64,000 bases of DNA, from positions 64,709,936 through 64,773,935 of the forward strand of contig CM059564.1 in NCBI GenBank assembly GCA_030386875.1, in the 5' to 3' direction. The position numbers were made by a program, and so were the translations under genes. Shown in pieces: positions 32,617 through 44,710 of this stretch. Position 1 is the first letter of the stretch. Each line of letters opens with the position of its first letter. The notes under the pieces are model-generated. The model was not told where the DNA came from. It did not search any database and worked only from the letters and a program-made list of their open reading frames with translations. The stretch comes from Morinoia aosen (taxonomy: Eukaryota > Arthropoda > Malacostraca > Amphipoda > Talitridae).

Positions 32617-35543
32617 AATGCCTTCTGATAATGCGTGGGTCACACAAACCAACCAGGATTTACATTTACTTTTGGTATTGAGCTTTGCTCACTGCGTGCC
32701 CACAGCGTGTGCTGAGTTACGATCCTCACAAATTTATCGCTTCTATCCTAATTACGAAGGAGGGCTGAACAAAACAATGCGTTTTAACGCGAACATCATT
32801 CTGTCCCTGCCGCGTCTGGGAGGCGAGTTACGAGTATCTGGCAGAAGTACAAGCATCTCGTGGCCAAATTTAATGAGATTTACGCTTTGCTCATAAGTCC
32901 CACTGAGGAAAATGTTCTGACACCTCGCCATAGAAAATTGGGCATCACGATGCACTAATTGGTTGTCTCGGCGCAATGAACCATTAAGGCCCACGAGATA
33001 ATGTCAGTTATTCATATGGCGACCGGTGCTAAGGACACTGCAGTGTTTTTGTAACTCAGCTCTCCTACGCCTGTAATTGTGTTCGTGCTCGATAGTCATG
33101 TGTGATAAACGTGAACTGTTTACGGCAAAAAAGATGAAACAAGCATGTTTTTTAACTAAAAATATTTGGGTTTTAGCTAGCCTACGTTCTCCAAAATATT
33201 CATCTATTTGTGTTCGTTTTGTGCAACACGTTCAGGAAAAGACCTTCGAGATGCTGCATGCGACAGGTTATATCCTGCATGTCTGGTCAGCGACCGACCC
33301 TCAGGGAATAACATTCTGCACTCTCGCGCATTTATCACAACCAAAACTCAAATCTAAGGTTGTCAAGTGTTGCACAACCTGATTCATGGCGCTCCACCCA
33401 CCGAACATTCTGTGGCTGGCATGCAAGTTGTGAATCATAAGTTTCGAATTCTATTTTTTATCGGGAGAATTTCAAAGACACTATTTTTCTGATGATTGGA
33501 AAACTCGGCGTTATTGATTCGAAATTTCAAATAAACACTTTGGCGACCATTTCGTCAACGCACGCGAGGTTGAAAACTGCATAATTTGGTTAAGCCCGTC
33601 GAATGCCACATGCCCTTTTTCCGTCGGGGCGAATGTAAGATATTGGTATAAATTTCGTTGAGTGAACGCATACAATTATATTCTCGTACTTTCGAGAGCG
33701 TAATGCTGAGAGGTATGGAGAAGTTTATGCTAGGGACCTAAGAATTTTGCTTCTTTTTATAATGTATTACACAAAGAGCAATAACTGAATGTAAAATGGA
33801 ATAACTTGGAATTTTCTGAGAATGACCGATGCGAGGAGGCTTGTGAGTAAGGCTAACCATGCAGATAAAAACTGTTCCACCGACTCCTAGTCAATGCATC
33901 CTGCATTTTAGGGCCACAGTCCCTCTTGCTAACTTTAACAGCATGACCCGGCAGTTCTGACCGGTGTGCCTAGCTGTATCGTGTCGTCGCAGGAGTTCCT
34001 CTCTCTTTCTCTGCTCTGGGGATGAATTTTCAAACAAGTAACGTTGTTGTAGCGAGGCAGCCGGCAGCGAAAGTTCTCCCGTTCATTTGGCTATACCACA
34101 TGCTATTTTTTGGGCCAAAATTTTCTAGCATGATACTTTTTCAATTAAAATTTGAGTGCTGAACATCTGTTAACTTCGCAGTCCTCAAGATAAAAGACCA
34201 GTCTACGATTACGATTGACTGGCTCACTAGCTCCAATTGTTTTCGGTTTCTTGTAAGCATTCTGGTATCTTGGGTCTTATTATCCTGCTCTTCCCTCACT
34301 CACTGTACCCTTGCAATAATTGGAGTGAAATTAAATTTCAAATTATTTTCTCAAGCTAAACTTCATTATTCGCAACACGTGCTATTCATAAATTTTTATT
34401 TTCTACTAGCTTTCAATTAAATCAAGTTGGGAACTATCTATCACCACTACAATATTTCTTTGCTTTTAATTACTTACGCCACCGGGTAATTTCAAATGGA
34501 TTTCTCAATCGCATCTTTGACAAACGTTTGCAAACACATTCATTTATTAATCCTTTCTTTGTTACAATCTTACATCGTACAGCTTCTATGCTTTAGAATT
34601 TAAATTGGAAAATGCATTCACTTTCTCAGTTCTTTGTCACACTCATGGCAGCTCTGCACTCTTCATAGGGCATGAGTCGTATTTGAAACTAATGATGAGT
34701 TCAACTTTACTCATCCTACTAGGTTTAGTGATATTCTTTCGAAATAGTTATCCTTTACATCCTGTTCATTCTGATATCTCAACGTCTTTTAATGTTACTC
34801 CACATTATTTCCATCACTGCCATTAGTTTTCTTTAAGCAGAGCATCGCTCTTTATATTAAACAAGGAGAGGTTTTCATTCTGATTCACCGTCTTCTTCAT
34901 TAATATTTGTATGATAGGGGATGCGCAAAAAGTAGTGACAAGGGAGACTCCTACGCCAACACGTATTTTTGTGCTACAATTGAAATGACAAAAACTGATT
35001 GTAAGGCTTGAGGCTCGACTTTTCTACACAGATGAGCCCTGAATTATTGTTGGGTTGTTCACAATATTCATCGTGAGTTTTTTGTATTTGTAATTTGCTG
35101 ACTAGAAAAAACTGGAAAACTCATTCGGATTATATACAATTGGAAATTTTAACCTGTTCAGACACATAATATCATAAAAAAATACTGCTCTTCATCATGC
35201 ATCTCAGAGACTTGCCTCTCTTTGAAGATATGTAGGCCAAAATCCCGAGGGTCTCTTATTCGTGGGAGGGGTGCCAATAATTCATGCTCTCGTTAGCTTT
35301 CAAAGAAAAATTTACGTTATCCAAACATCCTTTGCTGCCTGTTGCCGCTGAAAAAGTCGCAAGTGCTAAAATTTGTGAATTGTTATTTTCCTGTTAGCCT
35401 TATTTTTCCAATTCGTATTGTTGAACCGAGGGAGGGGCCGAGTTATCGGTTCAGGGAACTTCACCTCGAGCGAAACTGTAGGTTGTATTTTTCCAGCTCT
35501 GAAGATTTTTTGTTTGTACGTTGCTTTTATAGTACGTTGCGTT
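32617..35543. other. Intergenic, no supported gene
   Basis: Non-repetitive AT-rich DNA with short open frames only. No exon, RNA gene or mobile element recognised. Confidence 0.4.
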
Positions 35544-35850
35544 GCTCGCCATAGCCATGTGCTAGAGGCTCTGCCGCCGTGCGGCGGAGACCCGGGTTCG
35601 AAACTCGGCGCGGGCGGTGGCGATTTTCCCTGTTGGGTATAAGAGAAAAATTCCAAGCACAATACCCCACTCTACCCAGGTGTCTGAAATGGGTACCGGT
35701 CTTGACCGGGGGAAAGCGTCATGGCGTCCTGGCGTTAGTTATAAGGCATTTAAAAATCCAATGTACAAGGTGATATGTATCAGGCTTGATTGGAAATAAA
35801 GCATCCGTAGATGCCTTCATTATTATCATTATTATTATTCATTATTATTT
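35544..35850 (+). mobile_element. SINE-T copy 2 (tRNA-headed SINE)
   Basis: Head GCTCGCCATAGCCATGTGC (A-box region) and CCGGGTTCGAAACTCGG (B-box region), followed by the same body as the copy at 17838 and ending GCATCCGTAGATGCC. The tail is ATT/ATC-rich (ATTATTATC repeats), unlike the GTTT tail of copy 1. The head differs from copy 1 mainly in the anticodon-arm area. No clear target-site duplication is seen. Confidence 0.87.
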
Positions 35851-35932
35851 AATTCGGGTTCGGATGCGTTCAAGCCATCAATGTTGAAGATAGTGATACT
35901 AATAGCTAATTCACCAAGCTCAATGAGGAAGT

Positions 35933-36299
35933 CCCCTCAGGGGGATACAACTATTGTATCTATGGGAATTAGCGCTCCCAGGGGAAAAATGTGAGGGCCC
36001 GAGCTGAGAGTTAGGTAGGCCTTCTTTTTGTTGAAATAAAATGTTTTTTGTTATGTTAAGGACCACCTTTTTTCGGTTCACTACTGTCCTGTTTTTCAGC
36101 ACATCTGACTTTCTTCTTCAACTTTTATCTTGTTTCATGAACTTCTTTCCCATCTTACTGTTTCTATGCCCTTTCTGCATAGATTCATCATTTTCTTATC
36201 TCCATACTAAATGGTGCCTTCCTCCTTCCTCTCTTCGATACGCTCTATTTGGCAGTGGTTAGGGAGGCTTAAACTAACTTATAATCTAATCTAATCTAA
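35933..36299 (+). mobile_element. SINE-A copy 7 (TCTAA-tail subfamily) with 13-bp duplication
   Basis: Full-length copy of 367 bp with three TCTAA units as tail. The direct repeat TCAATGAGGAAGT lies at 35920-35932 and 36300-36312. It is closest to copy 1 (GAGGCTTAAACTAACTTATAA before the tail). Confidence 0.93.
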
Positions 36300-36519
36300 T
36301 CAATGAGGAAGTGCATTAAAATTAATCATATTCCTCAAACATGCATTTTATAGAGGGGTTTACGAGTAATGCATGTGCATTTTATACTTGTTTTCTGAAT
36401 GTATTAGTATCTAAGAGATTCAGTGTCCCATCAAACAAATGACCGCAGCTCACAGAGATAGCACTTCGTTTGGAGTCTTTTTCGGGTTCATGAATTACTG
36501 TAGTTCTGAAGGACGCAGT

Positions 36520-36829
36520 GCCGAGCTGAGGGTTAGGTAGGCCTTTTTTGTTGAAATTAAATGTTTTTTGTTTTTAAGAGACATATTTTTTTCGGCTTAT
36601 TGCTGTCCTGTTTTCCAACAACTCTACCTTCTTCGACTTTTATCTCGTTTCACAACCTTTCTTCCTAACATACTCTTTCTATGTGCGAATATCTAATGTG
36701 GGAACACACGTGTGCAGATTACCTGTTTCCTCAACTACATACCAAATGGTGCCTTCATCATTTTTATCGTTGGAACGCTTTTGTTTTGGCTAGGGAGGCT
36801 TAAACTAACTTTCCTAATTTAATCTAACG
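36520..36829 (+). mobile_element. SINE-A copy 8, 5'-truncated, with 13-bp duplication
   Basis: Starts inside the family at GCCGAGCTGAGGGTTAGG, so about 75 bp of the hairpin head are missing, and ends TCCTAATTTAATCTAACG. It is flanked by TGAAGGACGCAGT (36507-36519) and TGAAGGACGCGGT (36830-36842), one mismatch in 13. Truncation at the 5' end inside intact flanks is typical of target-primed reverse transcription. It has the GGGAACACA block of the older subfamily. Confidence 0.9.
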
Positions 36830-37067
36830 TGAAGGACGCGGTATTTTATCTTTTATTGAGAAGTGCTATGTGCGACTCGCATCAACCCTGATACACTTAT
36901 ATGTCTTATAATTCCGTTTTACTTAACATCGAATTGTTCCAGGCAATGTGGAAACACTTTTCGTGCTATACGAGTAGTCTTTTGAACTGTGCGATCTAAT
37001 GGGAGTTACATATTATAATTGAAGTTTAATTGCTTATATTTTCGGTAATAAAAATAATGTTCTGTTC

Positions 37068-37583
37068 TCATCAGAGGAATACAACTATTACAACTAATTG
37101 AATTAGCGCTCCCAGGGGAAAGATATGAGGCCCCAAGCTGGAAGTTGGGAAAACCTTCCATTTGTTGAAATGACACAGATTTTATTTTGTTATATTGCTG
37201 TCCCTATTTTCGGGTTCGCTGCCGTCTTTTTTTCGCTACTCGATCATTACATGCACGAAATCACGGAGTACTAATGTCGCAAGTCTGTTCACTATGGAAT
37301 GTTAAAACAGTGAAATATTTTTCACTTCTGAAGAGATCTATTTCAGAGAACTAGAACGACTAGAAGTGATGAAATTTTACCCTTACTTCCTTCTTCATGT
37401 TTGATTCTGTTTCATGAACTTTAAAAATGTTTTTGCTTCTATTAGCAATAATTACGACGTGGCAACTCGATTGTGCATAGATTTCCGTTCCCTTAATTAG
37501 TTACCAATTGGGGCCTTGGTTTTCTCCATTTTGGGACGCATATGTTTGAGAAGCATTAAACTAACTTATCTAATCTAATTTTT
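37068..37583 (+). mobile_element. SINE-A copy 9, old, split by an R2 insertion
   Basis: The left part (37068-37241) has GAGGAATACAACTATT, TTAGCGCTCCCAGGGG and the TTTTCGGGTTCGCTGCCGTC block. The right part (37384-37583) resumes with ACTTCCTTCTTCATG and runs to CTAACTTATCTAATCTAAT. The two parts are in order and orientation, and the roughly 140 bp between them matches DNA at 44155. Confidence 0.8.
37242..37383 (+). repeat. R2 repeat, copy 1, inside SINE-A copy 9
   Basis: About 140 bp with GAGTACTAATGTCGCAAGTCTGTTC and AACAGTGAAATATTTTT blocks that recur at 44155-44286 (GAGTACTTATGCCGCAAGTC, GAGCAGTGAAATATTTTT). It interrupts an otherwise collinear SINE-A copy, so it is younger than that copy. 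No terminal repeats were resolved. Confidence 0.7.
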
Positions 37584-39271
37584 CTCAATATTTTACTGAA
37601 TGGCAGAGGTAATTATTCATCACTTACATCATTGTAATCCACGTACTCGTATATTTTGTTTAAAACTTTTTAAATTTGCAGGTTTTTCTAGACCAGCCTG
37701 AACAGCTGTTCATTATCATGGACTAGATCAAGCTTTGAAGATATTACACAAGATTACGCTAAGGGAAAGAATTTCTGTACTGGAAGGTGGCGTTCATTAG
37801 CTAGAATCCCGAACCCCTGAGTATACAAAGTACGCTATTTCGATCATCAGCTACTCTGTTCATTGATTGTAAATTCAGCACTCTATTCGTTGTGTTTACA
37901 TACCCGCTTGACGATTTTAATATATTTTTTTAACTGCCTAACCTCAGAAACGTTGGGAAATTCGAGCCCTCCTGTGAGATTCCATCCAAATTTCACTCTA
38001 AGATTTTTCTTAATCCGTAAGCTGGGGGTTGTTTACAAGCGAGTGGCCTGCACCCTGCGACACTAAGGAGCCTATAAGCTGCTGCGCCCTGACACTCCTG
38101 CATAATGGTGCGCCTTCTTGTTCTGGCGCGCTTCTGCACGCTCATCGTTGCGTAATGCTTTCGCTTAAGTTAAACCTTACGTTGTTTGGCACCCTATTTC
38201 ATATTCCGGAGACTGGAAGCGATTTTCAGTTTGCTTGTGTGTATTTTCCGTGTAACTTTCAAATCATTTGTGAACGGATGATCCCTGTACTTAAAACGAA
38301 CAGGTTTCTTTAGAAAATATGCTGCATGTTTTTGTACGTTATTTCTTATTCTCCAATGAGATCTTGTAAACGTCCGAAGTTTTTACTGGTGAATTTGCAA
38401 TTCCATAGGGGAATATTTTCCCTGCACGACTGTGAAATGATGTTCGCTGAATTATATAAAACATTTCACATTCGGGCAGCAGTTAGGGTCTAGATGCTAC
38501 AAAAACTGCCTTTGGAAGTCCTGTCATTTAAATAGTTCCTACATCAATAAAAAAGCCACGCACTCACGAACGTGACACTCCTGCAGAAATGTGTGCGAAC
38601 TTTCACAAATGTGCAAAATTAGTGATAGTAAATACAGAACACGAAAGTTGAGATTTTTTGAAGGGCTACGCTTGATGTTCCAAAGAAATATCCATTTTAG
38701 CAGTAAAGTGAACTGCGAACCTGAATACGCGAGACTCTGAAGCTATGAAGTCACAAAGACCTTCAACTTATTTCGGATAAATTTGAAAAGTTTCCCTCGT
38801 AAGTTTAATAGGTGAAAGTAAGAGCATGCCGTCAAGGCTCCTCGAATCGCCTCAGTTGTAGCATGTGCGATGAATAGGACGTGTTGTGATTTTGAAGACT
38901 CGACCTCATTTTACTACTCCCGTTGCACCATTTGTCTCTTTCGAGCGAGGTTATTGCCTTTGATTTATCATTCCTTGATGGCTCAGGCGCGCATTTTATC
39001 CTCTCTTAATTCTGGCATGTGTCGTGTCCCAATCGCTGATCCAGATGTTACAATGTAGCGGCGCTGCAATGAGTATCTCGGTGAAAATAAATTGGAGACA
39101 CAAGCAGTTGCTAGATCCATACAGGTGGGATTACATTATCTGGTAGAGAAGGTGGATGAATAAAGAATTACTTTGTTAGCGTTTTTGATAGAGAAATACT
39201 TCATTTCTTCGGCTGATGAAATTTGAACACGTTGGAAACCTTTATCTAAGAAGTTTAAGGGCTTGGTTATA
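37584..39271. other. Intergenic, nothing recognised
   Basis: AT-rich DNA without supported exon or repeat. Confidence 0.4.
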
Positions 39272-39655
39272 CCCCTCAGAGGAGGACAACTACTGTATCC
39301 ATGGGTATTAGCACTCCCATGGAAAAATTTGAGGTCCCGAGCTGAGAGTTTGGTAGACATTTTTTTTGTTGAATTGAAATGTGTTCTAATTTGGTTCTTT
39401 TGTTATTAATGGCCGTCATTTTTCGGTTCACTACCCTCCTGTTTTTCAGCATGTTTGAGTTCTTCCACTTTGATCTTGTTTCATAACCTTCCTTCTCAAC
39501 ACACTGCTTCTATGCGCAAAGGATCCTGTGCGGGAACACACCATTTGTATATATTCCACGTTTCTTTAACTCCATACTCAATGGTGCCTTCATCCTTCCT
39601 CTCTTTGAACATCTTTATTCTGTTACGCGAGGCTGAAACTAACTTATATTCAATT
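39272..39655 (+). mobile_element. SINE-A copy 10 (older subfamily with GGGAACACA block)
   Basis: Full-length copy from CCCCTCAGAGGAGGACAAC to AAACTAACTTATATTCAAT. It contains GTGCGGGAACACACC. The third head hairpin is well preserved (CCATGGG and CCCATGG arms). No convincing target-site duplication. Confidence 0.82.
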
Positions 39656-41785
39656 AACTTGGGCTGGCAGTTTACTAACTTTACTGAGATTTTTCGTGTT
39701 GTGCTTGTAAATTTGTAGCACAATAATTACGTCTTTGTGAAAATATTTATGAAATTCTTGTACACTTTTAAATGAGCCTCTATGTCAGACAACAGGCGTG
39801 TTCTCCCCTGAATCGCTAAGTACTGCCGACGCGTCTACGGCAACGCTATCATGGAGTTAACGCTATCATGTGATTTGAGGCCCGCAGTAATGCGTTCAGC
39901 AGCGGTTTTTTTATTTGGTAAACTCATCGAATTTCTAGAGCGTTTCCTGCGCTCCAGTTTGTTATGGTTTCGCACGGTCGAACTGACCAAGAACGTAATA
40001 TTTCATCACTTAAGAGCTGATCAGTAGTTGAAGCTTAGGTTCATTATTTTATGTTTAGATGTGATGTTGAAAATACACTCCTTTTGTGGTAATCTTTCAA
40101 ATTATCGTTGGCTTCCATTTTTGCATATCTCTTGAGCGATCAGGGGTGCTTAGTATTGATTAGTCTTGTGAATTGTGCATTTTCGGAAATAGTGTAGTGA
40201 CAACGATCTTAGCAATAAATCCAGTAAAGGTTACATTAAAAAAAACAGTGGCAGTTCATACTCAGAGATACCCTTATTAGTAAACCAAAATTACATAGAA
40301 GTATTCTAACTTGTCTCACTGCAATGCAAATTAAAACAGAGCTTCCCAGCCGATACCAACTCGCCGCCTTGAAATATTGCACCGTGAACTGCTGCTAATT
40401 ACTGGATTGCCGCAACTCAAGTCACACCTCACTGGCTGCCACCACGAGCAACTTTAAAATAAATTAATAGTCTCAAGGGTAGAGTCGAAACCACGCCACT
40501 TGAACGATAGGTGTGAATGACGGTTCATGACGTTGGCGAATGGCAGCTTGTTAAGCGATAACAATAGGAACCTTGTTTGGATGTACGACTTATTTCATTC
40601 GAAGGTCGGTCCCACTGCAAAATTCTCGGTCGTGAGAACTGTGAGCAACTCAGGAGGACATGGATGAGAATACAGCTACCTGATGAGCAGTTAGCTCTAA
40701 TTCTTGGCTCAATTAATTATCATTTTATTTCTAGGATAACTTTTCATTTTTCAGTCGTTCTCAAGTTGTACACTAAAGACTAAAATGCTTATAAAACAAT
40801 AATAAACCTATATTTTAAAATAAATTTTATGACATATTATGTGTCAATGTTATTGGAAGGACTGTTTTATTTCTGTCTTTCAGGATCTTCAACGATTTGT
40901 GAGAGTCTGTCGAAAATGTCTCACAAAAGTATACTTTAACACAGTTCGACAGAAGCCTAGTTATGAACCTTAAAACTACCATTTTTTTGCGCACTGAATG
41001 CACTGGTGTAGGCTACTCTCAGTTTCCTTTGAAATTTCACGACCGACCAATTTCTCATTGCTTTGCATTTTAATTCAGCAAAGGCTCAATAAATACTAGG
41101 AAACAGCTGATGATGCGGGCGCCAAGGAATAAAATACGAGCAATGAATCTCAGACTTCAACACACTTCATGAATATCCGCATCTGTGCACTGGTTCTAGT
41201 TTGCTTCCTGTTAATCAAATATTAACTTCATTAAAATCTTTCCCCTACATCACCAAAGAAAGAACAAATTATCTTGGTGTCTGAAAAGTCAAAAGCTAAA
41301 GTTTATTTTTTTACATCTACGGTGATATGCAGAGGCTTCATAACATATATAGCTCATATATATCAGATTTACGCTGGAGACAATAATGCTGCCTAATGAT
41401 AGACTGTACGTATATGATTTGCTTAAGAAAGTAAGTCATTGGGTTAAGTACACTGTAATCAATGTTCGAAGGGCAGACTACTTTTGAATTGATGCAATAT
41501 CAGATGGTGAAGTACTGAAATATTTTGAAGTTTCAAATGTTCTTTTTTGCAATTATTCTAACAAAAATTACACCCCTAATGACTTATTTATCTATTTTCA
41601 TTGCTATTTGTTAGAATTTGTTGGTTTATAAACGTGTTACACTCAATATTTATATTAAAAACTAACGATTCTGTATTCACTCTAAATTCGAAATGTTCAC
41701 AGGAATGAACTAACGACTCGTTAGCCTTGTCAGTTTCGGAGAAGTTCATTCAGCAAGGATTTAAATCTTCGTACTTATTTTGTAT
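39656..41785. other. Intergenic, nothing recognised
   Basis: AT-rich DNA; no exon or repeat that I can support. Confidence 0.4.
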
Positions 41786-42160
41786 CCCATTCAAGGGGAT
41801 ACAACTATTGTATCCATGAGAATTAGCGCAGCCAGGGGGAAAATGTGAAGTCTAAAGCTGAGAGTTCGGTAAGTCTTCTTTTTGTTAAAATAAGTTATGT
41901 TTTTTGTTTAGTTAAGGACCATTTTATTTTGATTCTCTTCTGTCCTCTTTTCAACACCACTGACCTTCTTCAAGTTTTGTCTTGTTTCATCACATTCTTT
42001 CTCGACTTGCTAATTTGATGTGTCGGAGATCTTGTGAGGGAACACATCTTGTGCATAGGTTTTGCGTTTGCTTAACTCCCTACTAAATGGCGCCTTCATC
42101 TTTCCTCGCTTTGATTATCTTTGTTGTGGTAAGGAAGGCTGAGACTAAATTATAATGTCA
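41786..42160 (+). mobile_element. SINE-A copy 11 (older subfamily)
   Basis: Diverged full-length copy: CCCATTCAAGGGGATACAAC, AATTAGCGCAGCCAGGG, GAGGGAACACATCTTGTGC, AAATGGCGCCTTCATC, ending near GAGACTAAATTATAATG. The tail is gone and no duplication is visible. Confidence 0.8.
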
Positions 42161-42252
42161 CTCATTTTCTACAAGCTTTCTCACCTGAAATTTCATGTAC
42201 TGCAAACTACAGGAGTCGGAGCCGCTGCCACCCCTTTTTGAGAGTTTTTGTA

Positions 42253-42475
42253 CTTTTTGTTTCACGTCACTGCTGTCCTGTTTTATAGCACCTACTACTT
42301 CCTTCTTTAACTTTTATCTAGTTTCATAAACTTCTTTCTCAACTTACTGTTTCTATGCCTCTTCTGCATAGATTCCGAGCTCCCTTATCTCCATGCTAAA
42401 TAATGCCTTCTTCCTTCCTCTCTTTGGATCGCCTTTGCGGTGGATAGGGGGGCTTAAACTGAGTAATAATCTAAT
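42253..42475 (+). mobile_element. SINE-A copy 12, 5'-truncated
   Basis: Lacks the first about 140 bp. It begins near TTTTTGTTTCACGTCACTGC and runs through GCACCTACTACTTCCTTC, GCTAAATAATGCCTTC and GGGGGGCTTAAACTGAGTA to ATCTAATTTTTT. It lies only about 90 bp after copy 11. It lacks the GGGAACACA block, so it is a separate insertion of a younger type. Confidence 0.8.
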
Positions 42476-43921
42476 TTTTTGTTTCTCGTAATTACTGTAC
42501 CTATTGTTCCATTATGCATAATTTTCAACTCGTATTTCGGTAATAGAAGGTATTTTTAATAAACATGGAATAGGGAGGAAAATAAATGATGAAGTCATGG
42601 AAGGGTTAAGTAAATTTACAACCTTCGACCATAGCCATTCAGATTTCAAAGCTTAATTTGAATGCGAGTTTTCTATCTACGCTATGAGTACCATATGAGG
42701 CATACTAACAGCTGCCATGTACCCTGAGCGATGTACATTTTGCAGAAATTACACCTTATGGCCCTCGGGACTGACACCGTGTTAGGGTGACACGCCTTCG
42801 GTGCGCGAAGAAAAATCGAATGTGCGAGTTTATTCAGGGCTTCTGCATCAAAAGCTGGCCCAATTTCTTTTGTTTGGTAATCTGCTTTCGTCAGCTCGCC
42901 TCGATACTGCAGCCCGATTTGGGTCGAGGGATTTTCTTTGTCCTATGTATGTTGTCTCAGGCTTCTGTGCAGCGAAGTTAGGCTGACAAAACTGAACACA
43001 GAGTAGACATTGAGGGAAGTCGGAGGCAGAAATCCCATCATTGCAGCAGAATATCCCTGTATAAGGAACTAAAAAAATACCCTATCGTGTGTTCAGCAAG
43101 CGGGGACCTGGAAAATCATATAGAATTTTGACTTGTATCCAGATTTCAGAGTCCATGTTTGGTCATTCTATTATTCGGGTTCAGCTTGACATATCTCCCA
43201 ACTGTGCTCTCAAAGATCAGTATCAAAAGCGACGCGTGTCTCACTCACTTGCTTTACTGAAGGAAAATACGTCAGAAACGAAATTGATAGTCCTGACAAT
43301 TCCAAACATGAACTCGAGGGAAAGCTAGACTCGTTACTCCTGAATGTTCTCATTAACGGTGCCCGAAAGCAGACTGGGTAAGTTGCTTAGCGCCCTGCTG
43401 GCCTAGATTTGCGACTTAATGGCGCAATAAACGGTTTTCAAACTGGACTTAAATACCGCTCAGAAATTTTTTCATGAATTCTCCCAGGGAAGAGCGCATT
43501 CCTAGCGTGACTTGCCGTAATAGCTGGTGCACGACTTTCTCAGCTTCAATGCGATTACGTTTGTTTCATTTCTGTCGTTTTCTGGTGTACTCAAGTTCTG
43601 CCACGGTAATCCAGCGCTCGTGTTTCTGGGAGATAGTTTCATGTCACGACTCCAGCTAGGCCCACTAGAGTAAAGATTCGCTTCGATTTATGATGTTCAT
43701 GCTGCAGCCGGGTCGAGCATCCGGCCTGCTGCGGTGCGTTAACGCGAGCCTTCATCTTGCGTCGGAACATCTACTCGCGGGAAAGCCCTCATTTCTGTAC
43801 TCTTTCAATTACTGGTCTCGGGAGCTCTAACGACTGGGCAACATTCGGCTGCTTCTTCTTTAACTTTCATTCGCAGCCCCACCGAAAAACTTGTTTTCTG
43901 GTAGAATAAGTGATATTATAT
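42476..43921. other. Intergenic, no supported gene
   Basis: Somewhat mixed base composition; short open frames only. No repeat recognised. Confidence 0.4.
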
Positions 43922-44140
43922 TTAAGCATAAAATGAAAGCAGCTCTGTCATAGCCGTAGCAAACAATATGTTTTCATGTAAAATAAACGAAATAATACTT
44001 GAACATTGAATAAAAGCAGTGCTCTCATAGCTGGAGAAAAAAGTGTTTTCTTGTGGGACGAGGGAAAATATATTTAGGCCTAAAATTAAAGTAGCTGTGT
44101 AAAAACTGGCCCATACGCATAGCGATATAAGCAAAATTAT
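43922..44140 (+). repeat. Degenerate tandem repeat, about 80-bp period
   Basis: Three decayed units start near 43929, 44009 and 44090. They share AAA-T-AAAGCAG, a CTCATAGC / GTCATAGC block and a GTTTTC-TG block. Divergence is high. Confidence 0.5.
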
Positions 44141-44154
44141 TTTTTCAAAGCGTG

Positions 44155-44286
44155 TGCAAAATAATAGAGTACTTATGCCGCAAGTCTGTTTACTCGCAAT
44201 GTTTGAGCAGTGAAATATTTTTTTTTCAGTTGAAGAGGTGTACTTTAGAGAACAGTTACAAAAAAGATCGGACGCAATGAAATGTT
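44155..44286 (+). repeat. R2 repeat, copy 2
   Basis: Partner of the insertion at 37242-37383, in the same orientation. It directly follows the decayed tandem array and lies about 100 bp before an R3 copy. Confidence 0.7.
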
Positions 44287-44390
44287 AGCAGTGCAATTCT
44301 GGTTCACTATTACGAACTGTCAGGGAATTTTATTCTACGTTTACACGAGCAGTTATTTCATTACGAAATAATGTTTCATTTGTAAATTTT

Positions 44391-44710
44391 GTTTAATTAG
44401 CGATGGTTAAGCAACTGGGTTGAAAGTTTAGCAAATTATCATCTATTTACTGTGCATGTGTAAAAATGCCTTGTTTTACGTTACCTCAAAAAACCTGAAA
44501 GATGTACGGTGTCATCCGACTCAGACTACTCTCAATAGTGTTGGGATTCAGTAAACACGCATTCGATATAGGTTTTGGGTCCAATGTTTATGAATATTTT
44601 TATACGGAGTGTGGGTAGAGTCTCGATATTGATTTTTATCCTAAAATGTATAGAGTGACTTATGTCTGAGGTCCTATCTCTGATGTTTTCATAAAATATC
44701 GAATTATGTT
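44391..44710 (+). repeat. R3 repeat, copy 1
   Basis: About 320 bp highly similar to 48397-48705. Long shared runs include TGAAAGATGTACGGTGTCAT, CAGTAAACACGCATTCGAT, GGGTAGAGTCTCGAT and CATAAAATATCGAATTATGT. Similarity stops sharply after ATTATGTT. Mobile element or local duplication; no terminal repeat seen. Confidence 0.85.

Noticed and set aside
32335-32628. Open frames inside SINE-A copies (also at 330-524, 25695-25997, 36041-36262)
   Set aside because: The same frame is not kept between copies; these are chance frames in a non-coding retroposon.
35544-35620. Possible tRNA gene
   Set aside because: Head of the second SINE-T copy, for the same reason.
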